In this document: positions 1-12,338 of the stretch, piece after piece
Position numbering within the stretch: position 1 is the first letter of the stretch
How the letters are laid out: each line of letters starts with the position of its first letter
Assembly: GCA_013399875.1 (NCBI GenBank)
Contig: VXAZ01006790.1
Span: 682,001-746,000 of the forward strand
Direction of reading: 5' to 3'
Source of the DNA: Gymnorhina tibicen
Lineage: Eukaryota; Chordata; Aves; Passeriformes; Artamidae
DNA: 64,000 nt
The notes under the pieces: generated by a model
The model's database searches: none
What the model was told of the DNA's origin: nothing
What the model saw: the letters and a program-made list of their open reading frames with translations, nothing else
Position numbers and translations under genes: made by a program

Positions 1-1155
1 AGAGGCAATGAGCCTTTCTAATTTGGCTATATCTGGCCAGTCCCTTAAAAACAAATACAGTCAGACCCTTTTATTTTTCCACACATTTTTGGAGCAAGAA
101 CAAATGCTTTTCCCGCAGCATTCTTGAGAGACTGTTATATGATGAGCTGTGACTTACTGTTGTTTAAAAAACCCCAAAGTAAACAAAACAACATTTACTC
201 ACAAGGAGGCACAATATTTGTCATGTTTAACCTTGTTTGTTCAATGGAGATAAGAAACTGTCTGAATGCGTCAGGAACCAGGAGATTTTAACTCATAGTG
301 TAATTAATTTATTTTGTTTAAATATGTTTACAATTCCTTTCCTTTGAGGACTGGCCAAGGCAGGGTTACAGATGGGGCAGAGGGTTTTGTTTCTCCCTTG
401 GCAGAGGATGTTCTGAACCCTCTGAGTTGTGTGCGAGCATGAATTTCTGTGAGAACTTTTTTTCTTTTTAATTAATTCAGAGAGTAAATTTCCAAATATT
501 TTTAATATGGAATTTTAAATGGTGGTAGGTATACAGATAGTGGTGTAAGAAAGGAAATGCAGATTCTTTCTTCGCAGCTGTGAGAGCAAATCCAGGAATA
601 ATGCCTGGAGAGTGACCTCCATATCTCCCACCTGGCATTGCTTCTCTGATTGCATATGTAAAGAACAGGGTTTCATTTTAAAATTCTGCAAATGGCTTGG
701 AGAATGTTGAAAATTGGTTTGAGGAACTGAGAGATTTTGTTTGTTTGTGTTTAGAAGCTCATCAGCATTCTTGGTTTGTATCAGTGACTTAGGACTTGTC
801 AGGCTTTGTGTCTTGACTGTGGTGATTTGCATTTTTAAAATGATTTTTTTTATGTGTGTGAAAATGATATTTTTAGAGAGCTGTCTTTCCCCAAATAGCA
901 AGTGATCAGGCTACCTCCTCTGGGACCCAGCTGAACTCAAATATTCATGTTGCAAGATTTCTCACAGCCAGCATATAGCTTGATTGCCTGCACTGGCCAA
1001 ATCTTGGTCAGATTGTTTTCTTTCAAACTTAGCACTGCACAACATCTGTTAGAATTTGCCTCTTTGCCTTACAGAAATGGGTTTCTAGACTTAGGAATGG
1101 TGCTTCCTTTCCATCTAACTGATAGCATACTTCCACAACAAATACAAATCAGTGT
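1..1155. other. AT-rich non-coding sequence, nothing recognised
   Basis: This stretch has no recognisable repeat family, RNA gene or exon. A 128-codon minus-strand open frame at 515-901 starts with an in-frame ATG, but it is AT-rich and low in complexity (runs of Lys, Ile, Asn, Ser and Thr). It shows no domain, so I treat it as chance. Confidence 0.6.
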
Positions 1156-1242
1156 AGGTGGCTCTGCCCATGGCAGTGGGGTTGGAACTAAATGATCTTT
1201 GAGGTCCATTCTGGCCCACACTGGTCCATGATTCTGTGATCT
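1156..1242 (+). mobile_element. CR1 LINE 3' tail, short 5'-truncated copy
   Basis: The last ~87 bases of an avian CR1 retrotransposon in forward orientation. It shows the conserved tail words: a 'cccatggcag' block, then 'ggttggaact', 'atgatctttgaggtcc', and a 'ccatgattctgtgatct' ending like the CR1 terminal direct repeats. Only the untranslated tail remains, so the copy is 5'-truncated and has no coding capacity. Extra substitutions relative to the copy at 57450 suggest an older insertion. The subfamily cannot be assigned by eye. Confidence 0.8.
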
Positions 1243-2703
1243 GACACCTGTGAGACGATAACTGGGAAAAAAAAGAGGCAGTATTTTCTATGTGTAGGTG
1301 TCCATAAAGTTTGTGGATTGTTTTTTTTTTTTTGATAAATACAAAATTTTTTGATTTACATGGCAGAATAAAATTGTTTAAATAGTAGCAATTTCTAAGT
1401 ATTTAATTTCTGCTGCAAGTGTATTTGACAGGAAACCACAATACTCATTACAGAACATCAGCTACTCCCTCATCAAATGGGTTTTGATAAAATGTCTGGA
1501 GTTAAACCTTGGGGCACACTTGGGTCTGTAAAGGATTATGATGCATAGGGGGTCTGGCCAAGCAGTCCATGAAACAACCTGAGCCTAAATTTATAAAGCA
1601 AAAGCAAAATGCCTTTTTTTTTTTTTTAAAGCTAGTCATTATTGAAATGTATATTTATTTAGGGAAATTTGCTTAAAGATGTATAATTGTATAGAATGTT
1701 TTGTCTTCCTCTGTTGGGAACAGTTGGCTTTATCATGAGTATAGCACAGACAAAGATATCATCAAACCTTGCCACCTCCCAAACCTGCCTGTCCCAGTCT
1801 TGGCACTTAGTTCTGAGCCGGTTTTCTGAGTGTTGAACACTCATTTGGGTTGGTTTCTGAATTTAAAAAAAAAGGGCAAAGTAAAGAAGTGGTATAAATG
1901 TCTTTATACCAGAAGTCTTGGGCTTCTTATATACTTGCAGCATAGTACACTGTGGCTGTAGTCTCCATTTTTGTTTGGGTTTTTTTTTAAGTATTCTATT
2001 TTTACAACATATTATTTATTGACAAAAAAAAGTTTTTAGGTTTTAGGTTTGCTTAAAAGTGAGACTCTGGAAACTTAATGTAATTGCATAAAGAACATTA
2101 TGCTCTTTTACATGAGCAGTAAACAACTGTTTCTACAAATAAAGCAAGGTTTTTAGTAGCCTCTTTTTAAAGCAAAATACCTTTTATACTGCTAGTTTAC
2201 AGAACATTCTTAAAACATAGTTAATGCTTCAGAATACTCTGAGAGTAGCAGTGGAATATACTGCTCAATTAATGGGTTTTCTGGCTTCTTTGCATTGCTA
2301 TTTCTAATAGCAATGCTATTTTTTTCTGATAGTTTTATGGAAATATTTTATGAGGGAGAAAAATCAAGATAATATTTGTTTGTCCTTCTGCTGTGCAAAT
2401 GAGCCGGTAAATCATCTGACACCTGTTTGTTTGGCAAATAAGTGAATTTGCATGAACTAGCAGGTGGAATTAAGGATTAAAAAGAGATGAAAGAAGTTTT
2501 AAAGGACTACTTCCAAAGGTTTGTGGAGTTGTAGCACTAATGGCCTGTTGTATTACTAACTCTGAGCAGAGAGAAAAACTTCCCACCAACAGGTTGTCAG
2601 AAATACTTGAGGTTTTCTTTATGAAACACCTTGGAGTGCTCGTGGGTATGAAAGTGTTATGGCAATGTAATTAGAAAAGTCCAGCAAAACCTGGTGGTTG
2701 CAG
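1243..2703. other. AT-rich non-coding sequence with a hairpin and octamer sites
   Basis: No gene or repeat family is recognised. It contains T-runs near 1320, 1612 and 1980. A perfect 10-bp-stem hairpin lies at 2292-2316. Near 2394-2453 there is a TGCAAAT word and a perfect ATTTGCAT octamer with a CACCTG E-box between them. That cluster might be a small regulatory element, but nothing here proves it. Confidence 0.5.
2292..2316. repeat. Perfect inverted repeat, 10-bp arms, 5-base loop
   Basis: Arms GCATTGCTAT (2292-2301) and ATAGCAATGC (2307-2316) are exact reverse complements separated by TTCTA. The hairpin is short, not followed by a T-run typical of Pol III ends, and lies in AT-rich DNA. 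It is therefore a sequence feature rather than a called RNA gene. Confidence 0.85.
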
Positions 2704-2861
2704 CATTTTGCTAGTAACTCCCTGTGGTGATCGAGTGTGCCCAGAGTGGATGTCCTTTATAAATAATGGAGAATTAAAGAAGGAGAAGTGGAGCTTTCCA
2801 GCGCACCTGTGTCTGAAAGGAAACTGCAGCGAGCTGTGTGAAGGAAACCAAAACAGCCAAG
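2704..2861 (+). CDS. Candidate internal exon, unidentified, Cys-rich
   Basis: A 158-base segment that could be an exon on the plus strand. It follows a CAG (2701-2703) and ends at CCAAG|GTATTT, a reasonable donor. One frame is open throughout (codons from 2705) and gives about 52 residues with several cysteines, including a C-G-D-R-V-C start and a later C-L-K-G-N-C stretch. The weakness is the acceptor, which lacks a clear pyrimidine tract. I do not recognise the family. It could equally be a chance open frame, and no phase partner was found nearby. Confidence 0.15.
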
Positions 2862-5800
2862 GTATTTCATACAGAAAAGGTGTGGAGTTACCAAATGATA
2901 ACACAAACGTTATGATAGAACTGGAGAAAATCAGGACAAAGGTTTGCCTGTCCTTGTCAGCATATCCATGGCAGCAGTGGCACTATCTGCCTTGTTTGGT
3001 CAGGTTCTTGCCTTGGGAAACCAGACAGACTTTGAGAATTTTTGGTCAGTCAGGCTTGTCTTCGAGGTGCCTGATAGGAGGCAACTAGTTCAAGTTAAGA
3101 GATGGGAAATCCTGATCAGATACAAGGGAAAAAAGTAAAATTGAGGGTGGTTAAGCACTGGAAGGAGGTGCTGGAAGGAGGTGCTGGAAGGCGAGACTTG
3201 GCATTTCCATCCTTGGGGATGCCGAAAACTTGACTGAGTGGCATTGATTTAATTGACTGTGCTTTTAAGCAAAGTGTAGGACTAAATGTCCCTCCATCCT
3301 CAGTCAAGGTTACAATTTCACATTTGATCTGTAGGAGAGTAGCTTTTAATTTAATCTTTTGTAGTGAGGTTCCTTGGGGAGCGAGGCATGTCACTGCTGT
3401 GCCCTGCTCCCAACCTTTTGGGGCTCCTGGGTGCTTCTGGCTTCCCTCCTCCCAGATGACGTCTGGCTGGCAGGAGCAGTGCCTGCACTGACATTCTCTG
3501 GGGAGCTCCTTATCTGTCAGAGGTCTGAAACACAGGGCTTGTTTCAGCTCTGAGTAACAAATAAATCAAAAGCGACTATTAAATCTACTTAGGATTTCTT
3601 TGTAGGGATTCCCGAGCTGAGTCATGCGATTCATAGTCAATGACCCAACTTGTAATTAAGAAAGATGATAGACTCGGAACTTGTCCAAAACTAATTCATA
3701 TTTAGCTCTCACTCTCCACAAATCATTTGCATTATCAGCAGTATTTTATTGATTACACTTTTTCATATTAAAAATTGCTGGAGTATATAATCTTAATTTT
3801 GGAAAAGCTTTTAAAAGGTACTCAGGAACACAACTGATAGAGAAATTGAATTGTTGTCATTAGAACAGCTTTATGCAGAGGCAAGGAAAACTCAAGCCCA
3901 GCATTTTCTAAAGCATTATATGCTGCAGTCCTTCATTATAGATTGTTTCAAAGGGGGGAAAAATGAGAAAGAAACCACCAGCCTTATCGTGTTCAGCCCA
4001 CAGAGCTCTTGCACTGTGGGATGGGCAGTGTATACTTCCACAGTTTGAGTATTTCCAGGAAACTGGTCAGATACTTTGCATCTTTTCATACAGTGAGTGT
4101 GGTGTGCTTACGGGTTTTGATATATTTATATACTTAGTTCACATTATGTATTTACATTTCTATATGTATTTTTATATTATCTTATATATAAAATATTATT
4201 AATATATACTCTGTGTATTCAAGCGCATTGTTTAACACAGCATTGTGGCATCATGCTAAATTCCCATAGCTCTTGATTGTCACAGAGGAAACGTGATCCT
4301 GAAGGAAGGAAGTGCCAAAGTTCTTTATGAGTGGCTGAAAATCTCTTTTCTGTAGAGGGGCCTTGTTGATTCAAAGAGTTTCCACTTAGTTGGCTGGGGC
4401 TGAGCAGAGGACTAACCTTGGAGAAGTTCCCATAGAGCAAACCAGTGCATGTGAGGATTGTGGATGTTCTCCCTCGTCCCCATCAGAGGCAGCAGAAATT
4501 TTGAGCTTACCTTGAAGTGCTCTGGTCACTGCAGGCCAGGTGGGTAGTGACTAATGCTGTGTTGTAGCCACGAGATGAGTGTTGGATTTATTTTCAAACC
4601 AGTTAGTAGAGTAACTACAGCCATATATAATCGCTTTCTTAAAAAAAAAAATCTAAAAATCTGTCAGAAGTTTTATGCACAGTAAATGTGAAAGCTACAA
4701 TATGGAATAAATTATCAAATGGCTCAAGTTCAGTGTCTCTTTGAAGGCTATGGGGGGGGTGTAGAGGAAATTGGACTTGTATTTTACACCTGACAAATTG
4801 AATTACAGCAACAAATCTGTATAATTACAATTCAGAGACCAGAATTTCTTCTTGGAGCTGGGTAATTAGAATCAGGACTACACTTGAAGGTTCAAATTGG
4901 ATTCTTAGAAAGAGTCCCTTACATGAATATGACCTGTACAGAAATCAGTGTTTTCATCTCTTCTATTTTAAGAATTTTGAATCATAATGCAAAGTGACTC
5001 ATCCATTATTTCCTCATCTCTTCATCAGCAAGACACACAAGAAATTGTTCCTTTGATTGTTTTCCTGCGAATGGGAAACCTTTACGGTTTCTTCTCTTTT
5101 CAGCAGGCATTCATAAATCCAATTAACATTAACGAGTCTCACATGTGTGCGTTGAGAGAGAAAAAAATGAACCTTTTGTCTCTCCAAGTATGTGTCTAAC
5201 TGCAGAAAATGAAATGAAAAAAAAGCTTTCGGTGAATCACGGGTTACAAAGTCAGGAGCTCCTGTCTCATTTTGAAGTAGCTAACACATTCCCCTGGTTC
5301 TCTCTCCCCTGTCAAGGCTCCTTGTAGGAGCTGTAAATGCAGGATGAGCAGTGCTGTTGGTGAGGTGGAGAGCGCTATTATTACCTCCAGTTCTAAGATT
5401 AATTACTAATAGGTCACGTTTTCAACGGAATGGCAGGATTGCAGTAGGGTTAATGTGACTGTGCTTCTGTCTCATGACATAACTCCATGGGAACAGAGTT
5501 AGAAAAAGTAAAAAATATTAATAGCTCAGTGACCTATAAAGAAGAAATACTTAGTGCCCTTCTTCAGAGGTTCTGTTGTCTCTCTGAAGAACAGGATTGA
5601 TGTTGCAAGAAGTTAGTGACATTTCGCATTATTCAGCAACATTTCTTGTTTACTTACGGGCACTCGTAGAGCAGCTACGACTTTCCCAATGACACAGGAG
5701 GTCTTGATCAAGCTCAATGCTGTTAGCAAGTGAATGGGGTCTTAGTAAATTAAATATTGCCTCTAGGAAAGCATCTGCTCCTGTTGCTGGCAAAACAGTC

Positions 5801-7416
5801 TGAACACAGGGTATTTTGCTTAATTTAATTCATTGCAAATTAACACCAACATTTGATTACTGATTTGGGTATTGGGGTTGGGAAAGAAGACTTCAGTTGA
5901 GGAAACGTTTCCTTGAATTTGGCAGTGCTGAAGTTTGGGGTGGGGTGGGTGGTTCACAGGAGTGTCACAACCCACCAGAAGTCCCACTAAGGTCCTCCTA
6001 CAGTCCCCCACCACCCAAACCTGCTGTGTGTCCCCAGAACACCCCCTCAGTCACAGCTGACATGTGAAAAGGCTCTGAAGAGCTCAGTGCAGTATAAATA
6101 CACTGAAACCATATGGTCTATCAGAATCATAATATCACTTCAGAGGTTTAGAAATAGCGTGTTTATTAGCTGTAATCACTTTAAAATTTCATTGAAGTGA
6201 ATAGCTGTAAGTACTCAATATAGTTGTATTTCCATACAAACCTTTCTGCAGTTTGGTTTGGAATAGAAGTGACCATAATTCACCTCAAAAGAACAGTGAA
6301 AGGCTCTTTGGTTATTCCCTGTGTCTGACAGCATTCCAGTAGGATCATGATTATGCTTTGACAGAGCTATAGACTATGACTGACTCCATATAAGATGATC
6401 TAATGTGTACATCTCTATCGATGCTCTGTGCTTTAAAATAAGTGTTGTTGCACTTTTCTGCCAGGAAGAATTGCCTGAAACTATTACTATTTGGTGACTG
6501 TGCTTCCTTTGTGTTATTTGAAATTAAGCCCATTTTGTCCTCGCTAATTGCTGTCTCCTTGATGGCTACATCTTTCAGATATTTGTAAGCTGCAAGGATC
6601 CTCATTACTTGTACCTTTTCCAAGCTTGGTGTGCTTAGCTGTTTTCCTTTCTTCATATATCAATTCCTCTAATTTTGATGATGGCGTGGCTTTTATTGGA
6701 ACTAGCTCCCGCATTTCAACATAAATCTATCAAAATGGCTCCCAGTAGTCTGCTTAAAAGGTGAAATTAGAAGAATTCCATGGATGTTGCTAGTGGTTCC
6801 TTGATATGTAGATACCTGGGGGTGGATTGTGCAGTCTGCATTTATTGTGGCATGTGCTTATTCTATACATAGTCTCACTAGCATCATTGGGACCACTCAC
6901 TTCATTCTATTCTTATCACTTCCCTCTTCCCTCCTCCACTCCTCAGATTCCCTGCCACAAATGCAGTGTTTGGCTGCGGGCAGAGTTTTTGGTTGTCTGG
7001 AGTTTCTACTTGTGAAACTTCTACTTAAGACTTCTCTGTTGCCTTTGATGCATCCATTAGAATTTTCAACTTCTCAAGGAGCTGCTTTGATAAATTCTGG
7101 GTTAAAACACTTGTAAGATAGGCTTGTTTGTATTTTGTAAGAGTAATGTGATCCTTGTCAGGAGCTGACAGATTTATTTGCTTCTGCACTATTAATTGCT
7201 CTAAGTTGTGTATGTGTGTGGATACATTTGTTCTTTCTCTTGTGGCAGAAGAGAATTAAACATGAATTACTTCTACACAGAGACATAAGTTTTATTTCTG
7301 ACCTCTTTTCTTTTAATCTTTGTCTTCTTTTCCCCCAGTGTGTTTTTTTCTCTGTCTGTGGAAAATCTCCCTAGCGTGGTGAGCATTTTGTGTTGTCCTC
7401 TTGGTGCAAACCTCAC
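2862..7416. other. Non-coding sequence; possible conserved element near 3.6 kb
   Basis: No gene or retrotransposon is recognised. Besides the 13-bp repeat at 3155 there is a strong acceptor-like site just before 3460 with no matching donor, and an AT-rich tract at about 4130-4205. A stretch at about 3560-3790 is dense in transcription-factor-like words: a TGAGTCA AP-1/MARE core at 3618-3624 and a perfect ATTTGCAT octamer at 3725-3732. The 101-codon minus-strand frame at 6351-6656 is AT-rich and has no matching splice sites. Confidence 0.45.
3155..3193. repeat. 13-bp tandem repeat, three copies
   Basis: Three head-to-tail copies of a 13-base unit, GTGCTGGAAGGAG. The first copy (3155-3167) has 'gcac' for 'gtgc' and the third (3181-3193) ends in 'cg'. 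It is a minisatellite-like local duplication with no coding frame around it. Confidence 0.9.
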
Positions 7417-7531
7417 CTTGGTGGTTCCATTCATTTTGTAGCGCAGCTCTTTGACCTCCCAGTCAACTTTAGCTGACTCTCCTAATGTGATTTTTCTGGT
7501 TAGTGGGATGATCTGAATCTGAAGGTTTCTT
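7417..7531 (-). CDS. Candidate internal exon, unidentified (minus strand, fourth of a possible chain)
   Basis: Reading the minus strand, a pyrimidine-rich tract (T7 C5) and an AAAG precede 7531. The open segment ends at 7417 with ACCAAG|GTGAGG, a near-consensus donor. The frame gives about 38 residues with alternating hydrophobic and charged character, including IIPLTRKITLGESAKVDWEV, resembling an extracellular beta-sandwich or C2-like strand pattern. I do not recognise the family. It starts one base into a codon, which fits the two-base end of the segment at 11240-11421, and it ends in phase 0. Codon use looks coding-like. This is one of the better exon candidates in the window, but the identity is unknown and an ancient dead exon is possible. 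Confidence 0.3.
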
Positions 7532-9060
7532 CTTTGGGGGAAAAAAACCCAACTCAAATTTGCTACTTTCATGGCAAATACTTAGAAATGCATGTGTTTC
7601 GTTGAACTCAGATCTCACTGTTGATTCTTACGCAGTTGTACAGTTTAATTTTCTCAATTTTGCCACCCTGACTAGATTGTCATTCTCATCACTAACCTAC
7701 TGCAACCATCATTTCTTCATAGACTGAATTTTTAAAATGACAGACATAAATTGAATGAAGTTGAGCTTCACAGCAGACAAATGCTAGTCACCCTAAATGC
7801 ATTTTTACTTCTAAAAAAATATGAGAGCAGTCAAGATGTGCAGTTATTTAATCTGAAGAAGCATCTTGTTTTTGCAACATCCATTTCCCAGGGATGCTGT
7901 AGACTGCCAAGCTGCAGAAATACACATTATTGTCAACTTTTTCATAACAGGATTAGCTCTTACATCTGCCTGTTCTCTTTCACCCTTCATTGCTGCAGGG
8001 AAGCACATAACTGGAAGGACATAACTCTCTGCGATTTTGTGTTGCTTTGCTTTGGGGTGACCCTGCTGTTTTCTTCTGTCCCCCCTTCTCTGTGCTGGGG
8101 GTGAGGTCCCTGTGGGGTTGCATGGCCACTCCTGCTCAAGTGCCAACCTTGGCCATGAAAGGAAGGAAAGAAAACATCATCAAAATTTAAAAGGCAGCGC
8201 TGATGAATTGTAATGCATGCTTGAACACTTTAAAAAATGAAATAAAATCCTGGGATATCAAGATTGCCTGGTGGGCAGTCGTTTTCATGATGGAGCTCTG
8301 TATTTGAGAAATACTTGGAAGAAAATAAACTGATTTAGTGATTACTTTCCTTGAAGTCACCGAACACTTGTTCAAAAAAAAAAAAGGTTAAAAAAAAGGT
8401 TAAACTTCCATATTTTATGTTTCTTGCTGCTTTATTTCCCTGTTTCATTTCTTTTACATCCATGATTTGGAGTATTGGGGGCTGCCTATGATTATGTTAC
8501 TTGTAATTGAAAAGATGATTTGTTAAATGTAGTTCTGTTATGGTCCCTGTCCTTTATGTCTGTCTGTCCTGGGCTTCTGCTTTGCTTTTCTTTTTCACGT
8601 ACCTTTTTCCATATTTTTCCTTTCTGCCTGTACCTCCCTAATTCTTACTTTCTTTTTCTTTTTCTTTTTTTTTTTTTTTTTAATTTTTTGAGCTTTATGC
8701 CATTTCGTATCCCAGATCTTTGCAAGCTACTTTTCAAAACTGGATGCCATTTTAGAAGTAGATTAACTGCCTTTGCTCAGTCTGAAAATGAGAATTTGAG
8801 CTCTGAGCTTTTGTTTTGACATTTACGGTTTTTTGTCAGAAGTAAAGAAGCATTTTTGATTATATTGTAAGAACAAGGTCTCTAATTCAGTCTTAATTGC
8901 TTTTCTTGTTAATTTGTTAGACCTGGTACAGATTTAATGATACCCTTGCAGCTGGCATTTGGCTGATTGGAAAAACATGACAATTTTTGTATTTAGGTGT
9001 TGCAAACGCGAGAATGGTAAAACTGGTTTATGCCACTCTTATTTTGCTGCTCGTAATTCG

Positions 9061-9149
9061 TTCTTATATTCAGGTTGACTTGAACAGGCATTTTCATTTG
9101 TTCTTATATTCTCCATTTGTTCTTACATTCAGGTTGACTTGAACAAGCA
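9061..9149. repeat. Local direct duplication of a ~30-bp unit
   Basis: The 30-base block at 9061-9090 recurs at 9120-9149 with two differences ('tatatt' to 'tacatt' and 'aacaggca' to 'aacaagca'). A partial copy of its first 12 bases lies between them at about 9100-9111. This looks like slippage or a small segmental duplication. No function is evident. Confidence 0.85.
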
Positions 9150-9944
9150 GGGTGTGATAACGTGACAGTGAAGATACCTCTTACAGAATTTTCGTGCAAT
9201 AATGGGTTTTGGTTTTTTTGGTTTTTTTGTTTTGTTTTTTTTCTGGACAAGGAGATAATGGCAAAATTAAAGTCTGTTAGATTGTCTGTTCAAGACAGTC
9301 AAACTGTCCTTCACCATGATGGTGAACACTTAACCTGATTTGAATTCACTTTCAGGTCTGTAAGATAAAGACCTGAGCTTTTGTTCATAACACAAAGATG
9401 CAAAGAAGTTATGAAAAAGTGATTTTGAAGAAATAAGGCGGGGTGAGGAAGCAGGGTGGGACTTGGCTGGTAACAGAGAGTATGGATTGCTTCAGTTGCA
9501 TTGCAAGAAATGCTGAGTCCAATATCTGGTAGCTGGAAGAGGGCATACTGAAAGAAAGATGGACTCTTCAGAGAAGTCTGTGGCTGTCTGGCCGTTTCTT
9601 GAACAGATCTTAAGGACCTGTGGCAGGATGTAGCTTTGCTGAAGTAAGGGAATTGGGTGAATTTGGGAATTGCTCCTTGTGTTGTACTTGCGAGCTACAA
9701 AAAGTCAAAAAATGGAGGAGATACCTTAAAGTGTATACTGAAAATTTAAAATTTATTAAACTTTGTATTTTCTAGAAGGCACAGAGGAAAAACAAGATTG
9801 TGAAGCTTTGGACTCTTCCTGTCAAATCTCAAAAAGCTTTCTTGAACAGTGTCCTTCTGCATTTTCCAGCTTGTCTCCCACAAGGACAGTATTCTGGATG
9901 ACAGTAACAATCCAGTACTCTAATAACCATATACGTGTGGTAAT

Positions 9945-9965
9945 TGTATACACTGAGTGTATACA
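9945..9965. repeat. Perfect palindrome, 10-bp arms around one base
   Basis: Arms TGTATACACT (9945-9954) and AGTGTATACA (9956-9965) are exact reverse complements around a single G. It could be a symmetric protein-binding site or a chance product of the TGTA-rich surroundings. Confidence 0.85.
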
Positions 9966-11239
9966 CATTCAGGTGCTTGCTGTCCTGTATATGTGCATGG
10001 AAAATGGTCAGTTGTGAGGAGCCTGGCACCCTGTGTACTCTGTTCATCAAGCTGATGTTTGAGTGTGTAGAAAAGCTAAATGACTGGAAAGCAGCTGCCT
10101 TGTTCAAAAAAGCCACTTAGTGAGACATTTACTGAGGAGGTAACATTAAAAATATTTAGTGCCACTCGAAAAAGCAACTTTATGAAATATTTAAGAAACA
10201 GCTTCTTTGAGGGGAAAATCTAGCAGTTTTTGTGCAGTAATGTTCCTATCTTTTAATGTTGTAATCACTCAACTGATAGGAAGAACATCTCTTCATTATT
10301 TAATACTTAGATCCACTTACCACCTACAAATACAGTTTGTACTGAAATATATAAATTGTTCAAAAGTGTCAGATATCAGAAGAGAACAGTGTTCCTTACA
10401 CTGTATTAAATGTTAGAATACTAGTTGAATATGTTCAAATTGCTAGGCAGGCAGGGATCATGGGCCTTTCTAGCACTTGAAAACAGCACTGCTGACTCCC
10501 TTCATGTAACCAAAAAGTGGGGCTTTTGGAAAGATTCCTGCTTATGTAGTGCACATTTTGCCTGCTTAAGCTGTATTAAATGCCAATTTTCATTGTTATA
10601 TTTAATTTTTTAAATGAATGCAATGGATTTTCCGTTTTCTTTAATGTTGCCTGCATGTAAATTAAATTAATCCCCTCGTAAATTCATACATGCACTCAAT
10701 CCTCCAACTTGCAAGCTTTTGTTGTTATTGTTGCAAACATTTCTTTATCATCAGACTTGTTAAGTCTTATGTTTTGAGACCAAGACATGTACCAGCCATT
10801 CCCATCTCATCCTTCCTGAAGCAAAGTGTCTGTTTCACTCATTTTCAGTGTTTGTAACAACATATTACAAGCTGTCAGTAAGTGATAGCTTTTAAAATAC
10901 GGTCCTGTCTTGCTTTTCCACTAATAAAATGCACCGCAAATGAGATTTCTTGTATGGTCTGCTCTAACTGGGGAGTGGTGAGTGAGTCACATGCTTATTT
11001 GGATGTTAGTGTTTAATATGTATTTTTATATATCTGCTTTTGGATATTTGAGGTGTATCTGACCCACTGAAGAGCCCAAAGATTGCTCCAGTTTCTACCC
11101 ACGTGGCCTTCCCTGATCCATGCCAGTGAGTGAGAATCAGAAGAGACTCCTCTATCAGTAATTGGTGAATGTTTAAGTGACTTATGGGGCTGTAGGAATG
11201 AACCCACAGCCTTGGCTTAGCAATGTTACCCTGTGTTAC

Positions 11240-11421
11240 CTGAGCACGCTTTCAGCCTGAGAAGTGATGTGCAGATCGATCCAGCTTTGCTTGCTTTCTT
11301 CCTCAGCCAGGGTGATGTGAATGGCCTTGCGCTGCCTCCAGTTCAGGGCAGGCACGAGGACAGCTGGTGTGTGTAACCTTCTGAGAAACTGGGGCTGCCC
11401 GTCTGAGCTGTAGGAGCTGCA
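11240..11421 (-). CDS. Candidate internal exon, unidentified (minus strand, third of a possible chain)
   Basis: On the minus strand a CAG at 11424-11422 precedes a 182-base open segment that ends in GCTCAG|GTAACA, a good donor. The frame gives about 60 residues starting C-S-S-Y-S-S-D-G, then a stretch with ALNWRQRKAIHITLAEEESK and a polar C-terminal part. The mixture of charged and hydrophobic residues is protein-like, and the GC content is higher than in the flanks. The segment starts in phase 0 and ends with two bases of a codon, which the 7417-7531 segment would complete as Arg. The acceptor has a poor pyrimidine tract; a second possible acceptor is a CTCAG at about 11380. Family unknown. 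Confidence 0.28.
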
Positions 11422-12250
11422 CTGACGTGGCTTAAATGATGTAGAATTATTTTTGCCAGTGCCTGCATTTATCATTTATTTCAGAGAAAGGCTGTAGTTT
11501 GGAAGTGAATCACCTTTCCCCCTTTAGCACCTGGTGTGATTTGTGTGGCAGTGCTGTCACAGGGGAACTGGATGAAATTAAACTCCTCTCTTTGATTCTA
11601 CCAAAGTGTAAGTTAAGCCACCAGTAAAGGTCCAGACCAATGGCTGCCCTGTGGGTAGCTTTGGAACACATGCGTTGGGTCTAGGAAATTGGAATGAATC
11701 TAATTTGAAGTCAGGTCCCTGATCTGCTTATGGTACATGTTTATTTACAAGAACTGCATCAAGCTAGAGATTAATCCTCTTGTGCAATTTCTTTATAATG
11801 TAGATGTGACCATATGTCTACATATAATGTAGGCTGAGCTATTTCCAGAATCAGCATTTTACTCTATAAGATGAAAGTGCAATTAGATATTATGCTTATA
11901 ATAGTTACACTGTTTCCTTTGCAGTGTTTCAGGTGATAAAGCAAGACAAAAATAAAACATCTAACATTTTTTATTACATGCTTGCATGCAAACATTCCCT
12001 TTTGCATCGATACACAGAAATGGATACAGATACACACAAAGCACACAAAATTTCTTCCCAATGTTGTCGGCAGTGTCTGTTTTAGCAAATAAGGAGGCAC
12101 AAGACAAGCAAGACTGTAGAGCAAGAGCAGCAAACCCCCAGTGTGTGTGCAGTGATGGACCTGAGGGCATTTCCTGGCTCTGATCTGCTCCAGGGGGCTG
12201 AGAGGCCAGCAGCAGGTGTAATGTGCTAGGTGAGTCCTGGAATACATCTT

Positions 12251-12338
12251 CACGTTTCACTTGTGTGCTCCAGGACTTCTCCATGGTGTGAATCAACACG
12301 TGGTAAATGAGAACAGTTGGGATGTCCCGAGGCACCCG
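12251..12338 (-). CDS. Candidate internal exon, unidentified (minus strand, second of a possible chain)
   Basis: The minus strand carries a clear acceptor, a T-rich tract ending ATTTTCCACAG, just before 12338. The following phase-0 frame reads R-V-P-R-D-I-P-T-V-L-I-Y-H-V-L-I and continues to a Met-Glu-Lys-Ser-Trp stretch. The 3' limit is uncertain. A weak donor, CACAA|GTGAAA, would end the segment in phase 0 at about 12262, matching the phase-0 start of the segment at 11421. The frame actually stays open much further (to about 11961), so the donor choice is an inference. On the opposite strand GCTAG|GTGAGT at about 12231 is an even better donor, a warning that these signals can be accidental. 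Confidence 0.2.

Larger units (their letters stand above)
7532..11239. other. Non-coding sequence with local repeats
   Basis: No gene is recognised. It contains a plus-strand pyrimidine-rich tract at about 8520-8690, including a long T-run near 8667-8682, a short direct duplication at 9061-9149, and a 21-base palindrome at 9945-9965. The long overlapping open frames at 7751-8146 and 9763-10116 lie on both strands over the same DNA and have no splice signals that fit. Confidence 0.5.

Noticed and set aside
515..901. 128-codon minus-strand open frame
   Set aside because: AT-rich, low-complexity composition, no splice sites or domain; length is within chance expectation.
9829..10116. Cys-rich minus-strand frame (C-Y-C-H-P-E-Y-C-P-C)
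   Set aside because: The plus strand is open over the same DNA, part of the frame is the TGTATAC palindrome, and no splice signals fit.
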